Of a stretch of DNA of 38,875 bases, positions 15,349 to 22,582 are shown in pieces. The notes beneath the pieces were generated by a model. The model searched no databases, was not told where the DNA came from, and saw only the letters and a program-made list of their open reading frames with translations. Position numbers and translations under genes: made by a program. The stretch's first letter is position 1; every line of letters starts with the position of its first letter. The DNA lies in the NCBI RefSeq assembly GCF_900102785.1, contig NZ_FNGC01000025.1, positions 1-38,875 of the forward strand, in the 5' to 3' direction. The stretch is from Arthrobacter sp. ok362. GTDB taxonomy: Bacteria; Actinomycetota; Actinomycetes; Actinomycetales; Micrococcaceae.

Positions 15349-15933
15349 TCAGCTTTCACCTGCGGCCAGTTCATGTGCACTCCCAATGTATCGGGAAGTG
15401 ACATGCCTTTGTGCGCGTCCCGCGAGGGCGCTGCCGGCCGCGTAAAACCAGTTGGACGGCCTGCTGAAGGCCGTAATTTTGAGGAATACCCGGCCCGCGG
15501 CGTCGATTTCGACTTCGAAGGCCTCCTCGCCCCGCACGGGATGACCCGGCAGTGTGCCGTATCCGAACCCGGCGCGTTGCGGCCAGCCGCCTGGCACCGG
15601 CCGCCGCACCCACACCACCTCGCAGGGCGCGTTGATCCGGAAGGGCCCGACGCCGAATCCGCTCACCACGCGCGCGCCGGGCACGACGGCGTCGGAGTCG
15701 GTGCGGACGCGCAGCCCGGAGCGTTTCTGCAGCTGCCAGGTCAGGATCCCCTGCGCCACCCTCCGGTACAGGGCCAGGCCGTCGCCCAGGTAAGCCCGGG
15801 ACACCAGGCAGGGAAAGCCGTCCGGGGCCTGCCCGTGCTCGGTGGAGCCAATGCCCGGATAGGTCAGGCCGCCCCGCGCGCCGGGCGCGATGCGGCCGGC
15901 GTCAGCGCGGCCGGCGTCAGGGCCGCCGCTCAT
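15349..15933 (-). CDS. DUF1990 family protein
   Basis: About 194 residues. Family landmarks are the N-terminal LTYPGIGSTEHG, the central LTWQLQKRSGLRVR, RVVSGFGVGPFRINAPCEVVWV and GYGTLPGHPVRGEEAFEVEID, and the end FSRPSNWFYAAGSALAGRAQRHVTSRYI. DUF1990 proteins are widespread in actinobacteria and plants with no proven activity; a helical grip-like fold has been suggested. I chose the ATG at 15933 because it overlaps the stop of the MmcQ/YjbR gene by 4 nt and has GAGGG upstream. The preceding GTG at 15963 would lie inside that gene. Confidence 0.85.
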   Translation of the reverse strand: MSGGPDAGRADAGRIAPGARGGLTYPGIGSTEHGQAPDGFPCLVSRAYLGDGLALYRRVAQGILTWQLQKRSGLRVRTDSDAVVPGARVVSGFGVGPFRINAPCEVVWVRRPVPGGWPQRAGFGYGTLPGHPVRGEEAFEVEIDAAGRVFLKITAFSRPSNWFYAAGSALAGRAQRHVTSRYIGSAHELAAGES

Positions 15934-16340
15934 GTGCCCTCGCCCCTGGCGAGTCCTGCCCACCCCAGCTGTTCCCGCTGCTTTCGACTGAACGATGCGA
16001 CCACCAGGTCATAGGAATCCTCCACCATGTCCCGGATCATGCCGTCCGGCAGTGATCCGTCCAGCCGGACCCCGTTCCAGTGCGTCTTGTTCATATGCCA
16101 CGCGCCGGTGATTTCCGGATGGATCGCCCGCAGCTGTTCGGCCAGGGCCGGCTCGCATTTGAGGCTCACGGACCAGTCCGCCGGGTCCATGGCGGACGCC
16201 GCGAACATCTTGGCGTCCTGCCGCGCCCCGCCCGCCACGGCAGCCCGCACCTTGAACACGGATGTTTCCGGGCCGAAGGGAAAGTCCTCGAAGGCGCCGG
16301 GGAAGCTCAGGCAGATCTCGCGGAGGGTGGCAACGTCCAT
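15930..16340 (-). CDS. MmcQ/YjbR family protein
   Basis: A 136-residue protein of the YjbR fold, described as a double-wing DNA-binding motif, mostly uncharacterised. LREICLSFPGAFEDFPFGPETSVFKV, the SVSLKCEPALAEQLRAIHPEI segment, HMNKTHWNGVRLDGSLPDGMIRDMVEDSYDLVV all fit. It carries the typical W-N/T-x-V motif. The stop overlaps the DUF1990 start, giving a three-gene unit MmcQ - DUF1990 - TPR. Confidence 0.88.
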   Translation of the reverse strand: MDVATLREICLSFPGAFEDFPFGPETSVFKVRAAVAGGARQDAKMFAASAMDPADWSVSLKCEPALAEQLRAIHPEITGAWHMNKTHWNGVRLDGSLPDGMIRDMVEDSYDLVVASFSRKQREQLGWAGLARGEGT

Positions 16341-16364
16341 GGCACGAGCCTATCCGGCTGCGGC

Positions 16365-16457
16365 CTACCCGGCGGCGCGGGCGTCGCCGATGCTGTGCAG
16401 CCCTTCCGGGGTGGTGCCGTTGACTTCGTAGTCGCCCACGGTGCGGGCTTCCAAACC
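16365..16457 (-). pseudogene. Possible C-terminal gene remnant
   Basis: The minus strand reads GLEARTVGDYEVNGTTPEGL then HSIGDARAAG and a TAG stop, about 30 codons with protein-like composition and the look of the end of a nucleotide-binding oxidoreductase (x-G-L-H-x-I-G-D-A-R). There is no start codon with a ribosome site. It lies between two intact genes, next to a 16-bp tandem duplication. It could be a truncated gene or chance; a 24-residue product from the GTG in ACCGTGGGC cannot be excluded. Confidence 0.35.
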
Positions 16458-16479
16458 TGTTGATCGTGTTTCCTGGGCC

Positions 16480-16527
16480 GCTGGAGGCCCACGCCGCTAG
16501 AGGCCCACGCCGCTAGAGGCCCACGCG
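16480..16527. repeat. 16-bp tandem repeat over a gene end
   Basis: GCTrGAGGCCCACGCC occurs three times at 16480, 16496 and 16512 (16-bp period). The third copy contains the last codons and the TAG stop of the CoA-binding gene, so the gene end has been locally duplicated downstream. Confidence 0.8.
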
Positions 16528-16938
16528 CCACCCTTCGCGGGCGGGGCACTCGTTCACGACGACGTCCAGCCCGGCGGCCTTGGCGCGCTCCACCGCGGCG
16601 TCATCGAAGACGCCCAACTGCAGCCAGACGGCCTTGGCGCCTACGGCGATGGCCTCGTCAATGACAGCCCCCACCTTGTGGGAGTTGACGAAGCAGTCCA
16701 CGACGTCGATCGGGTGTTTCGCCGCGGGAATCTCCGCCAGGGAGCGGTATCCCTTCTCCCCGTGGACATCGTCTCCGGGCAGGTTGACCGGAATGATTTC
16801 CATGCCCATCCGGTCACGGACATAGAGGGAGACCTCATACGCCGAGCGCCATTCGTTGGTGGTCAGGCCGACCACCGCCCACGTGCCTTTGGTTCGCATG
16901 AGGCGGTCAATCACTGCCGGATCGTTAACGTGGGCCAT
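16513..16938 (-). CDS. CoA-binding domain protein (YccU-like), first paralog
   Basis: A 141-residue single-domain Rossmann protein of the CoA-binding family (YccU-type). TWAVVGLTTNEWRSAYEVSLYV, MEIIPVNLPGDDVHGEKGYRSLAEIP, IDVVDCFVNSHKVGAVIDEAIAVGAKAVWLQLGVFDDAAVERAKAAGLDVVVNECP are the usual blocks, ending in the C-P dipeptide typical of the family. The function of these proteins is not established. It is paralogous to the product of 21989-22486, which lies in the riboswitch operon on the other strand. ATG 16938 with AAGG upstream. Confidence 0.88.
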   Translation of the reverse strand: MAHVNDPAVIDRLMRTKGTWAVVGLTTNEWRSAYEVSLYVRDRMGMEIIPVNLPGDDVHGEKGYRSLAEIPAAKHPIDVVDCFVNSHKVGAVIDEAIAVGAKAVWLQLGVFDDAAVERAKAAGLDVVVNECPAREGWRVGL

Positions 16939-17084
16939 GCATCAACCTTACTCCTGCAACCTTTCCGGGCAATCGTCGAATAAATGAATGATCCAGCCTA
17001 GCCAGCGCCGCCGTGAACGAATATTACAGCGCGGGAGACTCGGATTTGGCGGAATCCTGCATCTCGGCTCTAGTAGGTAGTGAC

Positions 17085-17235
17085 CATCCCGAGCGGCCGA
17101 GAGACCTGGATCGATGAAGCCGCAGCAACCCCCGGTGACGTGAGACGACCATTCCCACGGAACTGTTCCGCTCTCCTTCGATGAAATTCGAGGGAACTGA
17201 AGGAACCAAGGGTGCTACTGCCAGGACCGATGGAG
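17085..17235 (+). ncRNA. SAM-I-type (S-box) riboswitch upstream of acs
   Basis: The core CATCCCGAGCGGCCGAGAGACC, then GATGAAGCCGCAGCAACC, then GGGTGCTACTGCCAGGACC fits the S-box consensus: P2 (GCGGC/GCCGC) with a kink-turn GAGA, the GCAACC joint and the GGTGCTA of P4. P1 pairs CCATC (17094-17098) with GATGG (17229-17233), and the 3' strand runs straight into GGAG (17232-17235), the ribosome site of the ATG at 17243. Binding of SAM should therefore hide the ribosome site. A near-copy of the core is at 28461-28569. I cannot rule out a SAM-IV-like variant by eye. Confidence 0.85.
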
Positions 17236-17242
17236 TGCTGCA

Positions 17243-19453
17243 ATGACCCCTGAGAATTCTTCCGCCCTGCCCACCTTTGCACGGACAGCGTCCGAGGCAT
17301 CCCCACAAACCACTTCGGACGCGACGGCGAACGAAGCAGGGCTGCGTGACGCGCCCGGCTCCTCTCGCGGCTCATCGGGATGGTCCCTGACCGAGCCCAC
17401 GGACGGCGCAGTGCACGGCGCCCCCATCGACGGACCGGCGCGTCACCGCAGCACCACCCCCCGGCACAGCACCGGGACGGCAAGCAGAGCCACCGCAGGG
17501 ACAGTCCAGGCAGAGACTGTGGCGTTCTGGGAAACCCAGGCCCTCCGCCTCGACTGGGCCGACCTGCCCGCCGGCTCCTCGGACGGCGGCAAGCCCTGGC
17601 ACACCGCGCACCGCCGCGTCCCGGCCGACGTCGGGGCCGGGACCGGCCCGCAGATCACCTGGTTCGAAGGAGGCAGGCTCAATGTCGCCTACAACTGCGT
17701 CGACCGCCATGTAGCGGCGGGGCACGGAGACAAGGTGGCCCTGCACTTCGAGGGCGAGCCCGGTGACCGCCGCGCCGTCACCTACGCCGAACTCCAGCGC
17801 GAGGTGTCCAAAGCCGCCAATGCCCTCCTGGACCTGGGCATCACCAAGGGCGACCGCGTGGTCATCTACCTCCCGGTCATCCCCGAAACCGTGATTATCA
17901 CACTTGCCGTGGCCCGCATCGGCGCCATCCATTCCCTGGTCTTCGGCGGCTTCTCCGCCGAGGCCTTGAAGTTTCGGGTGGAGGACACCGGCGCCAAACT
18001 CCTGGTCACCACGGACGGCCAGTTCCGCCGCGGCACCGCCGTTCCGGTCAAGGACAACGCGGATGCCGCCGTTTCCGGCGACAACGCCATCGAGCACGTC
18101 CTGGTGGTCAACAGGACTACTCCGGCGGACGAGCTCGAGACCGTCCCGATGACCACGGGTCGCGACGTGTGGTGGCACGACGCCGTCGGGACCGCCTCCG
18201 AGGTCCACGAAGCCGAAGCGTTCGACGCCGAGACGCCGCTGTTCATCATGTACACCTCCGGCACCACCGGCAAGCCGAAGGGCCTTGTGCACACCTCCGG
18301 CGGCTACCTCACGCAGGCGTCCTGGAGCTTCGAGCACCTGTTCAGCAACCCCGACCCCGCGCTGCGGGACCAGGACGTGCACTGGTGCACGGCCGACCTC
18401 GCCTGGGTCACCGCGCACACCTACGAGCTCTACGGCCCGCTCTCCAACGGCGCCACCCAGGTCATTTTCGAGGGCACACCCAACACTCCGCACCCGGGCC
18501 GGCACTTTGAGATCATCGAACGCTACGGGGTCACGCAGTACTACACGGCGCCCACCCTGGTCCGCTCCCTCATGGGCTGGTTCCCGGATGGCGTCCCGGA
18601 CACGTACGACCTCTCCTCCATCCGTCTGCTCGGCACGGTCGGCGAGGCCATCAACCCCGAGGCCTGGCGCTGGTTCCGGGCCAACATCGGCGCCGGCACC
18701 GCCCCGGTAGTGGACACCTGGTGGCAGTCCGAAACCGGCGCCACCATCCTCTCCCCCGCACCGACGGACGCCGCGTTCAAGCCCGGCTGCGCGGCCCGCC
18801 CGCTGCCCGGCGTCAGCACGCGCATCGTGGACGACGCCGGCAATATGGTTCCGCCGGGCGTCCAGGGTTTCATCGTGGTGGACTCCCCCGGACCCGCGAT
18901 CGCCCGGACGGTCTGGGGGAACCCGCGACGCTATTTCGATTCGTACTGGCGCCAATACGCCGAACAGGGCTGGTTCCTCGCCGGTGACGGCGCCAAGTAC
19001 GACGACGACGGCGACATCTGGATCCTCGGGCGGGTGGATGACACCCTCAATGTCTCAGGACATCTGCTTTCCACCATCGAAATCGAGTCGGCTCTCGTCT
19101 CCCACCCGGACGTGGTGGAGGCCGGCGTGTGCCCGGTCGCGGACCCAAAGACCGGCCACGCGATCGTCGCCTTCGTGGTGGTGAAGGATTCGGCGGCCAC
19201 CCCCGACATCCAGGGTGTGCTGAAGGCGCACGTCGCGAAGGCGATCGGTCCGATCGCGAAGCCGCGGGACGTCGTCGTCGTTCCCGATGTGCCCAAGACC
19301 CGCAGCGGCAAGATCATGCGCCGGCTGCTGACCCAGCTGTTCGAAGGAACCACGCTCGGGGACACCACGTCGCTCCAGAACGAACCATCCATCGCGGGCA
19401 TCCAGGATGTGCTGCGCACCCGAAATACCCCGGAAGTAAAGGAACACTCATGA
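17243..19453 (+). CDS. acs: Acetyl-CoA synthetase (acetate-CoA ligase) with N-terminal extension
   Basis: Makes acetyl-CoA from acetate, ATP and CoA by way of acetyl-AMP. The 736-residue protein has the AMP-binding loop YTSGTTGKPKG (about 337-347), WWQSETG (from residue 493; the first Trp shapes the acetate pocket), the hinge YDDDGDIWILGRVDD and the adenylation Lys690 in SRSGKIMRR-type context (RSGKIMRR). The first 85 residues are Ser/Thr/Ala-rich low complexity before AETVAFWETQALRLDW, longer than usual for Acs. It is the first gene after a SAM riboswitch, and its stop overlaps sfnG by 4 nt. MetY, two genes on, releases acetate from O-acetylhomoserine, so Acs may recycle that acetate (inference). 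Propionate cannot be excluded as substrate. Confidence 0.9.
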   Translation: MTPENSSALPTFARTASEASPQTTSDATANEAGLRDAPGSSRGSSGWSLTEPTDGAVHGAPIDGPARHRSTTPRHSTGTASRATAGTVQAETVAFWETQALRLDWADLPAGSSDGGKPWHTAHRRVPADVGAGTGPQITWFEGGRLNVAYNCVDRHVAAGHGDKVALHFEGEPGDRRAVTYAELQREVSKAANALLDLGITKGDRVVIYLPVIPETVIITLAVARIGAIHSLVFGGFSAEALKFRVEDTGAKLLVTTDGQFRRGTAVPVKDNADAAVSGDNAIEHVLVVNRTTPADELETVPMTTGRDVWWHDAVGTASEVHEAEAFDAETPLFIMYTSGTTGKPKGLVHTSGGYLTQASWSFEHLFSNPDPALRDQDVHWCTADLAWVTAHTYELYGPLSNGATQVIFEGTPNTPHPGRHFEIIERYGVTQYYTAPTLVRSLMGWFPDGVPDTYDLSSIRLLGTVGEAINPEAWRWFRANIGAGTAPVVDTWWQSETGATILSPAPTDAAFKPGCAARPLPGVSTRIVDDAGNMVPPGVQGFIVVDSPGPAIARTVWGNPRRYFDSYWRQYAEQGWFLAGDGAKYDDDGDIWILGRVDDTLNVSGHLLSTIEIESALVSHPDVVEAGVCPVADPKTGHAIVAFVVVKDSAATPDIQGVLKAHVAKAIGPIAKPRDVVVVPDVPKTRSGKIMRRLLTQLFEGTTLGDTTSLQNEPSIAGIQDVLRTRNTPEVKEHS

Positions 19454-20643
19454 GTGAAATCAGCAACGTCGCCCGACTTTCCGAACCGCTCAAGTTCGCC
19501 TACTGGGTTCCCAACGTCTCCGGCGGCTTGGTGGTCTCCACCATCGAACAGCGCACCGGCTGGGACTTCGAGTACAACAAGAAGCTGGCCAGGATCGCGG
19601 AAAACTCCGGCTTCGAATACGCCCTGACCCAAACCCGGTACGCTGCCTCCTACGGCGCGGACAAGCAGCACGAGGCCACCTCGTTCAGCCTGGCGCTGCT
19701 GGCCGCCACCGAGCGCCTCAAGGTGATCTCTGCCGTGCATCCGGGCATGTGGCACCCCGGCGTGCTGGCGAAGTACATCATCACCGCGGACCACATCTCC
19801 AACGGCCGCGCAGCAGTGAACATCGTCTCCGGCTGGCTCAAGGACGAATTCACCAACTTCGGCCTCGAATGGCTCGAACACGACGAGCGCTATGTCCGCA
19901 CCGAGGAATTCATCAAGGTCCTCCGCGGGCTCTGGACCGAGCAGGAATACAGCCAGTCCGGCAAGTACTACAACATCACCGACTTCACCCTGAACCCGGC
20001 CCCGGTGGACGTGCCGGGCCGGGCACACCCGGAGATCTTCTTCGGCGGCAACTCCACGGCCGCGCAGGCCACCGCCGGCCGCGCGGCGGACTGGTACTTC
20101 TCCAACGGCAAGGACCTCGAAGGGTTCAAGGACAACATCGCCGGCGTCGTCGCCGCCGCCGGAGAAACCCGGCGCGGCACCGAGGGTGCCCTCGCCTCCC
20201 CCAAGTTTGGCCTCAACGGCTTCGTGATCGCCCGTGATTCCGAAAAGGAAGCCCGCGACACCCTCCGCGAGATCGTCGAGAAGGCGCACAAGCCCGCCGT
20301 CGAGGGGTTCCGCGCCGCCGTGCAGGAAGCCGGAGCGTCCACCAAGGACGGCAAGGGCATGTGGGCCGATTCGAGCTTCGAGGACCTGGTCCAGTACAAC
20401 GACGGCTTCAAGACCCAGCTGATCGGCACGCCGGAGCAGATCGCCGAACGGATCGTGGAGTACAAGAAGATCGGCGTCAACCTGTTCCTCACCGGCTACC
20501 TGCACTTCCAGGAGGAAGTCGCCGCGTTCGGTCAGGACGTCCTGCCGATCGTCCGCGAGCTCGAGGCGGACCTGGCACGCAAGAACGGCGTCGAGCTGGA
20601 CCTGTCCCAGGCCCCGGTGGCAAACGTTGAGGTGGCTGCGTAA
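19450..20643 (+). CDS. sfnG: Dimethylsulfone monooxygenase SfnG (FMNH2-dependent)
   Basis: A 397-residue luciferase-like flavin monooxygenase. In Pseudomonas SfnG splits dimethylsulfone to methanesulfinate and formaldehyde with FMNH2 and O2, for sulfur scavenging. Strong matches: KFAYWVPNVSGGLVVS-IEQRT-WD near residue 20, the block HISNGRAAVNIVSGWLKDEF, WLEHDERYVRTEEFI, and the C-terminal SSFEDLVQYNDGFKTQLIGTPEQIAERI and FLTGYLHFQEEV. ATG overlaps the acs stop (ATGA); its TAA stop overlaps the metY ATG by one base. No flavin reductase, sfnR or ssu genes are in view, so those steps must be encoded elsewhere. The pairing with metY under a SAM riboswitch fits organosulfur use for methionine synthesis. 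Confidence 0.9.
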   Translation: MSEISNVARLSEPLKFAYWVPNVSGGLVVSTIEQRTGWDFEYNKKLARIAENSGFEYALTQTRYAASYGADKQHEATSFSLALLAATERLKVISAVHPGMWHPGVLAKYIITADHISNGRAAVNIVSGWLKDEFTNFGLEWLEHDERYVRTEEFIKVLRGLWTEQEYSQSGKYYNITDFTLNPAPVDVPGRAHPEIFFGGNSTAAQATAGRAADWYFSNGKDLEGFKDNIAGVVAAAGETRRGTEGALASPKFGLNGFVIARDSEKEARDTLREIVEKAHKPAVEGFRAAVQEAGASTKDGKGMWADSSFEDLVQYNDGFKTQLIGTPEQIAERIVEYKKIGVNLFLTGYLHFQEEVAAFGQDVLPIVRELEADLARKNGVELDLSQAPVANVEVAA

Positions 20644-21992
20644 TGGCTGACCGCAAGTTCGGTTTCCGCACCCGCGCGCTGCACGCCGGCGGCACCCCCG
20701 ACGCCGAGCACGGCGCCCGTGCCGTGCCGATCTACCAGACCACCTCCTTCGTGTTCAAGGACACCCAGGACGCCGCGAACCTCTTCGCGCTGCAAAAATA
20801 CGGCAACATCTACTCCCGGATCGGCAACCCCACCGTGGCCGCGTTCGAGGAGCGCGTCGCCTCCCTGGAGGGCGGCATCGGCGCCGTGGCCACGTCCTCG
20901 GGCATGGCGGCGGAGTTCATCACCTTCGCCGCGCTGACCCAGGCCGGGGACCACATCGTGGCCGCGTCCCAGCTCTACGGCGGCACGGTGACCCAGCTGG
21001 ACGTCACGCTGCGCCGTTTCGGCGTGGACACCACGTTCGTCCCCGGCACCGACCCGGCGGATTACGCCGCGGCAGTCCGGGAAAACACCAAGGCGATCTT
21101 CGTCGAGGTGGTGGCCAACCCGTCCTCGGAGGTTCAGGACCTTGCCGCCCTCGCGAAGGTGGCGCACGACGCCGGCGTCCCGCTCGTCGTCGACGCCACT
21201 TTGAGCACGCCGTACCTCGTGCGGCCGATCGAGCACGGGGCGGACATCGTGATCCACTCCGCCACCAAGTTCCTTGGCGGCCACGGCACCACCCTGGGCG
21301 GCGTGATCGTGGAAAGCGGCCGCTTCGACTGGGGCAACGGCAACTTCCCCACGATGACCGAGCCCGTGGCCTCCTACGGAAACGTGTCCTGGTGGGGCAA
21401 CTTCGGCGAATACGGCTTCCTGACCAAGCTGCGCTGCGAACAGTTGCGTGACATCGGACCGGCCCTGTCCCCGCAGTCGGCCTTCCAGCTGCTGCAGGGC
21501 GTCGAAACGCTCCCCCAGCGCCTCGACGAGCACCTGAAGAACGCGCAGGCCGTGGCCGAGTGGCTCGAGGCGGACGAGCGCGTTGCCTACGTGAACTTCT
21601 CCGGCCTGCCCTCGCACCCGCACTTCGAGCGGGCCAAGAAATACCTGCCGCTGGGTCCGGGCTCGGTCTTCTCCTTCGGCGTCAAGGGCGGCCGTGCCGC
21701 GGGCCAGAAGTTCATCGAGTCCCTGCAGCTGGCCTCGCACCTGGCCAATGTGGGCGACTCCCGGACCCTGGTCATCCACCCCGGGTCCACCACCCACCAG
21801 CAGCTCAGCCCCGAACAGCTCGAGTCCGCCGGTGTCCCCGAGGACCTGGTCCGCATCTCCGTGGGCCTCGAGGACATCGACGACATCCTCTGGGACCTGG
21901 ACCAGGCCCTGGACGCGGCGTCCCTGAGGACCGTGGAGCCGCACGCGGAGGCACAGCCGGCCGACACCTGCACGATCGGAGCGAACGCATGA
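20643..21992 (+). CDS. metY: O-acetylhomoserine sulfhydrylase MetY
   Basis: A 449-residue PLP enzyme of the Cys/Met metabolism family that converts O-acetylhomoserine and sulfide to homocysteine and acetate; some members also take methanethiol and give methionine directly. The N-terminal FGFRTRALHAGGTPDAEHGARAVPIYQTTSFVF, YSRIGNPT, and the PLP lysine K209 in HSATKFLGGHGTTLGG identify it; the length and the insert SGRFDWGNGNFPTMTEP are typical of MetY rather than MetB/MetC. Overlaps sfnG by 1 nt and the CoA-binding gene by 4 nt. MetX, the acetyltransferase often adjacent, is absent from the window. Confidence 0.95.
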   Translation: MADRKFGFRTRALHAGGTPDAEHGARAVPIYQTTSFVFKDTQDAANLFALQKYGNIYSRIGNPTVAAFEERVASLEGGIGAVATSSGMAAEFITFAALTQAGDHIVAASQLYGGTVTQLDVTLRRFGVDTTFVPGTDPADYAAAVRENTKAIFVEVVANPSSEVQDLAALAKVAHDAGVPLVVDATLSTPYLVRPIEHGADIVIHSATKFLGGHGTTLGGVIVESGRFDWGNGNFPTMTEPVASYGNVSWWGNFGEYGFLTKLRCEQLRDIGPALSPQSAFQLLQGVETLPQRLDEHLKNAQAVAEWLEADERVAYVNFSGLPSHPHFERAKKYLPLGPGSVFSFGVKGGRAAGQKFIESLQLASHLANVGDSRTLVIHPGSTTHQQLSPEQLESAGVPEDLVRISVGLEDIDDILWDLDQALDAASLRTVEPHAEAQPADTCTIGANA

Positions 21993-22486
21993 GCACGGAA
22001 GAAACCAGGACCTGGACCGGACCGTCCGCGCCGGAGCGCCTGAACCTGCTGCGGCAGGCGAAGTCGATCGCGATTGTGGGCGCATCCGACAAGCCGTCGC
22101 GCGCCAGCTATTTCGTGGCCACCTACCTGCAATCCTCCACCCGGTATAAGGTCTACTTCGTGAACCCGGTGGTCAAGGAAATCCTGGGTCAGCCGACGTA
22201 TGCCTCGCTCGCGGATCTGCCGGAAAGCCCCGACATTGTGGACGTGTTCCGCAAGCACGGCGACTTGCCCGGCGTCCTGGACGAGGCCATCGCCGCCGGC
22301 GCCAAGACCCTCTGGCTGCAATTGGGCTCCTGGCATGAGGACGTTGCCAAAGAAGCCGAAGCCGCCGGGCTCGACGTCGTGATGGACCGTTGCGTGAAGA
22401 TTGAGCATGCCCGGTTCCACGGCGGCCTGCACCTGGCCGGCTTCGACACCGGCGTCATCTCCTCCAAACGGCAGGTCCTGGCCTAA
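21989..22486 (+). CDS. CoA-binding domain protein, second paralog
   Basis: A 165-residue CoA-binding (YccU-like) protein: SIAIVGASDKPSRASYFVATYL, VYFVNPVVKEILGQPTYASLADLPESPDIVDVFRKHGDLPGVLDEAIAAGAKTLWLQLGSWHEDVAKEAEAAGLDVVMDRCVKIEHARF. The C-terminal D-R-C-x-K-I-E-H block is the version usual beside metY genes in actinobacteria. The start overlaps the metY stop (ATGA), and it is the last gene before a 59-nt hairpin. Its role is unknown; since O-acetylhomoserine synthesis uses acetyl-CoA, a CoA or acyl-CoA sensing or handling role is plausible but not shown. Paralog of 16513-16938. Confidence 0.88.
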   Translation: MSTEETRTWTGPSAPERLNLLRQAKSIAIVGASDKPSRASYFVATYLQSSTRYKVYFVNPVVKEILGQPTYASLADLPESPDIVDVFRKHGDLPGVLDEAIAAGAKTLWLQLGSWHEDVAKEAEAAGLDVVMDRCVKIEHARFHGGLHLAGFDTGVISSKRQVLA

Positions 22487-22507
22487 CAGCTCCCGCCCAG
22501 CCCACCC

Positions 22508-22566
22508 GTTGCGCTCTCACTTTGGGTCGTTCTCAGCTCTCAGAACCGCCTAAGTGATAGCGCAAC
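22508..22566. terminator. Long hairpin (repeat type C), bidirectional terminator
   Basis: GTTGCGCT-c-TCACTT pairs with AAGTGA-t-AGCGCAAC at the two ends, enclosing TCGTTCTCAGCTCTCAGAACC. It sits between the end of the riboswitch operon and the convergent gene ending at 22583. A sibling is at 24894-24953, and both are preceded by CCCACCC. Confidence 0.8.
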
Positions 22567-22582
22567 AGGTTTATGGGGGTGT

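Noticed and set aside
17085..17235. SAM-IV or cobalamin riboswitch instead of SAM-I
   Set aside because: The GAGA/GAGGGA kink-turn, GCAACC and GGTGCTA blocks follow the S-box layout better, although a covariance search was not possible.
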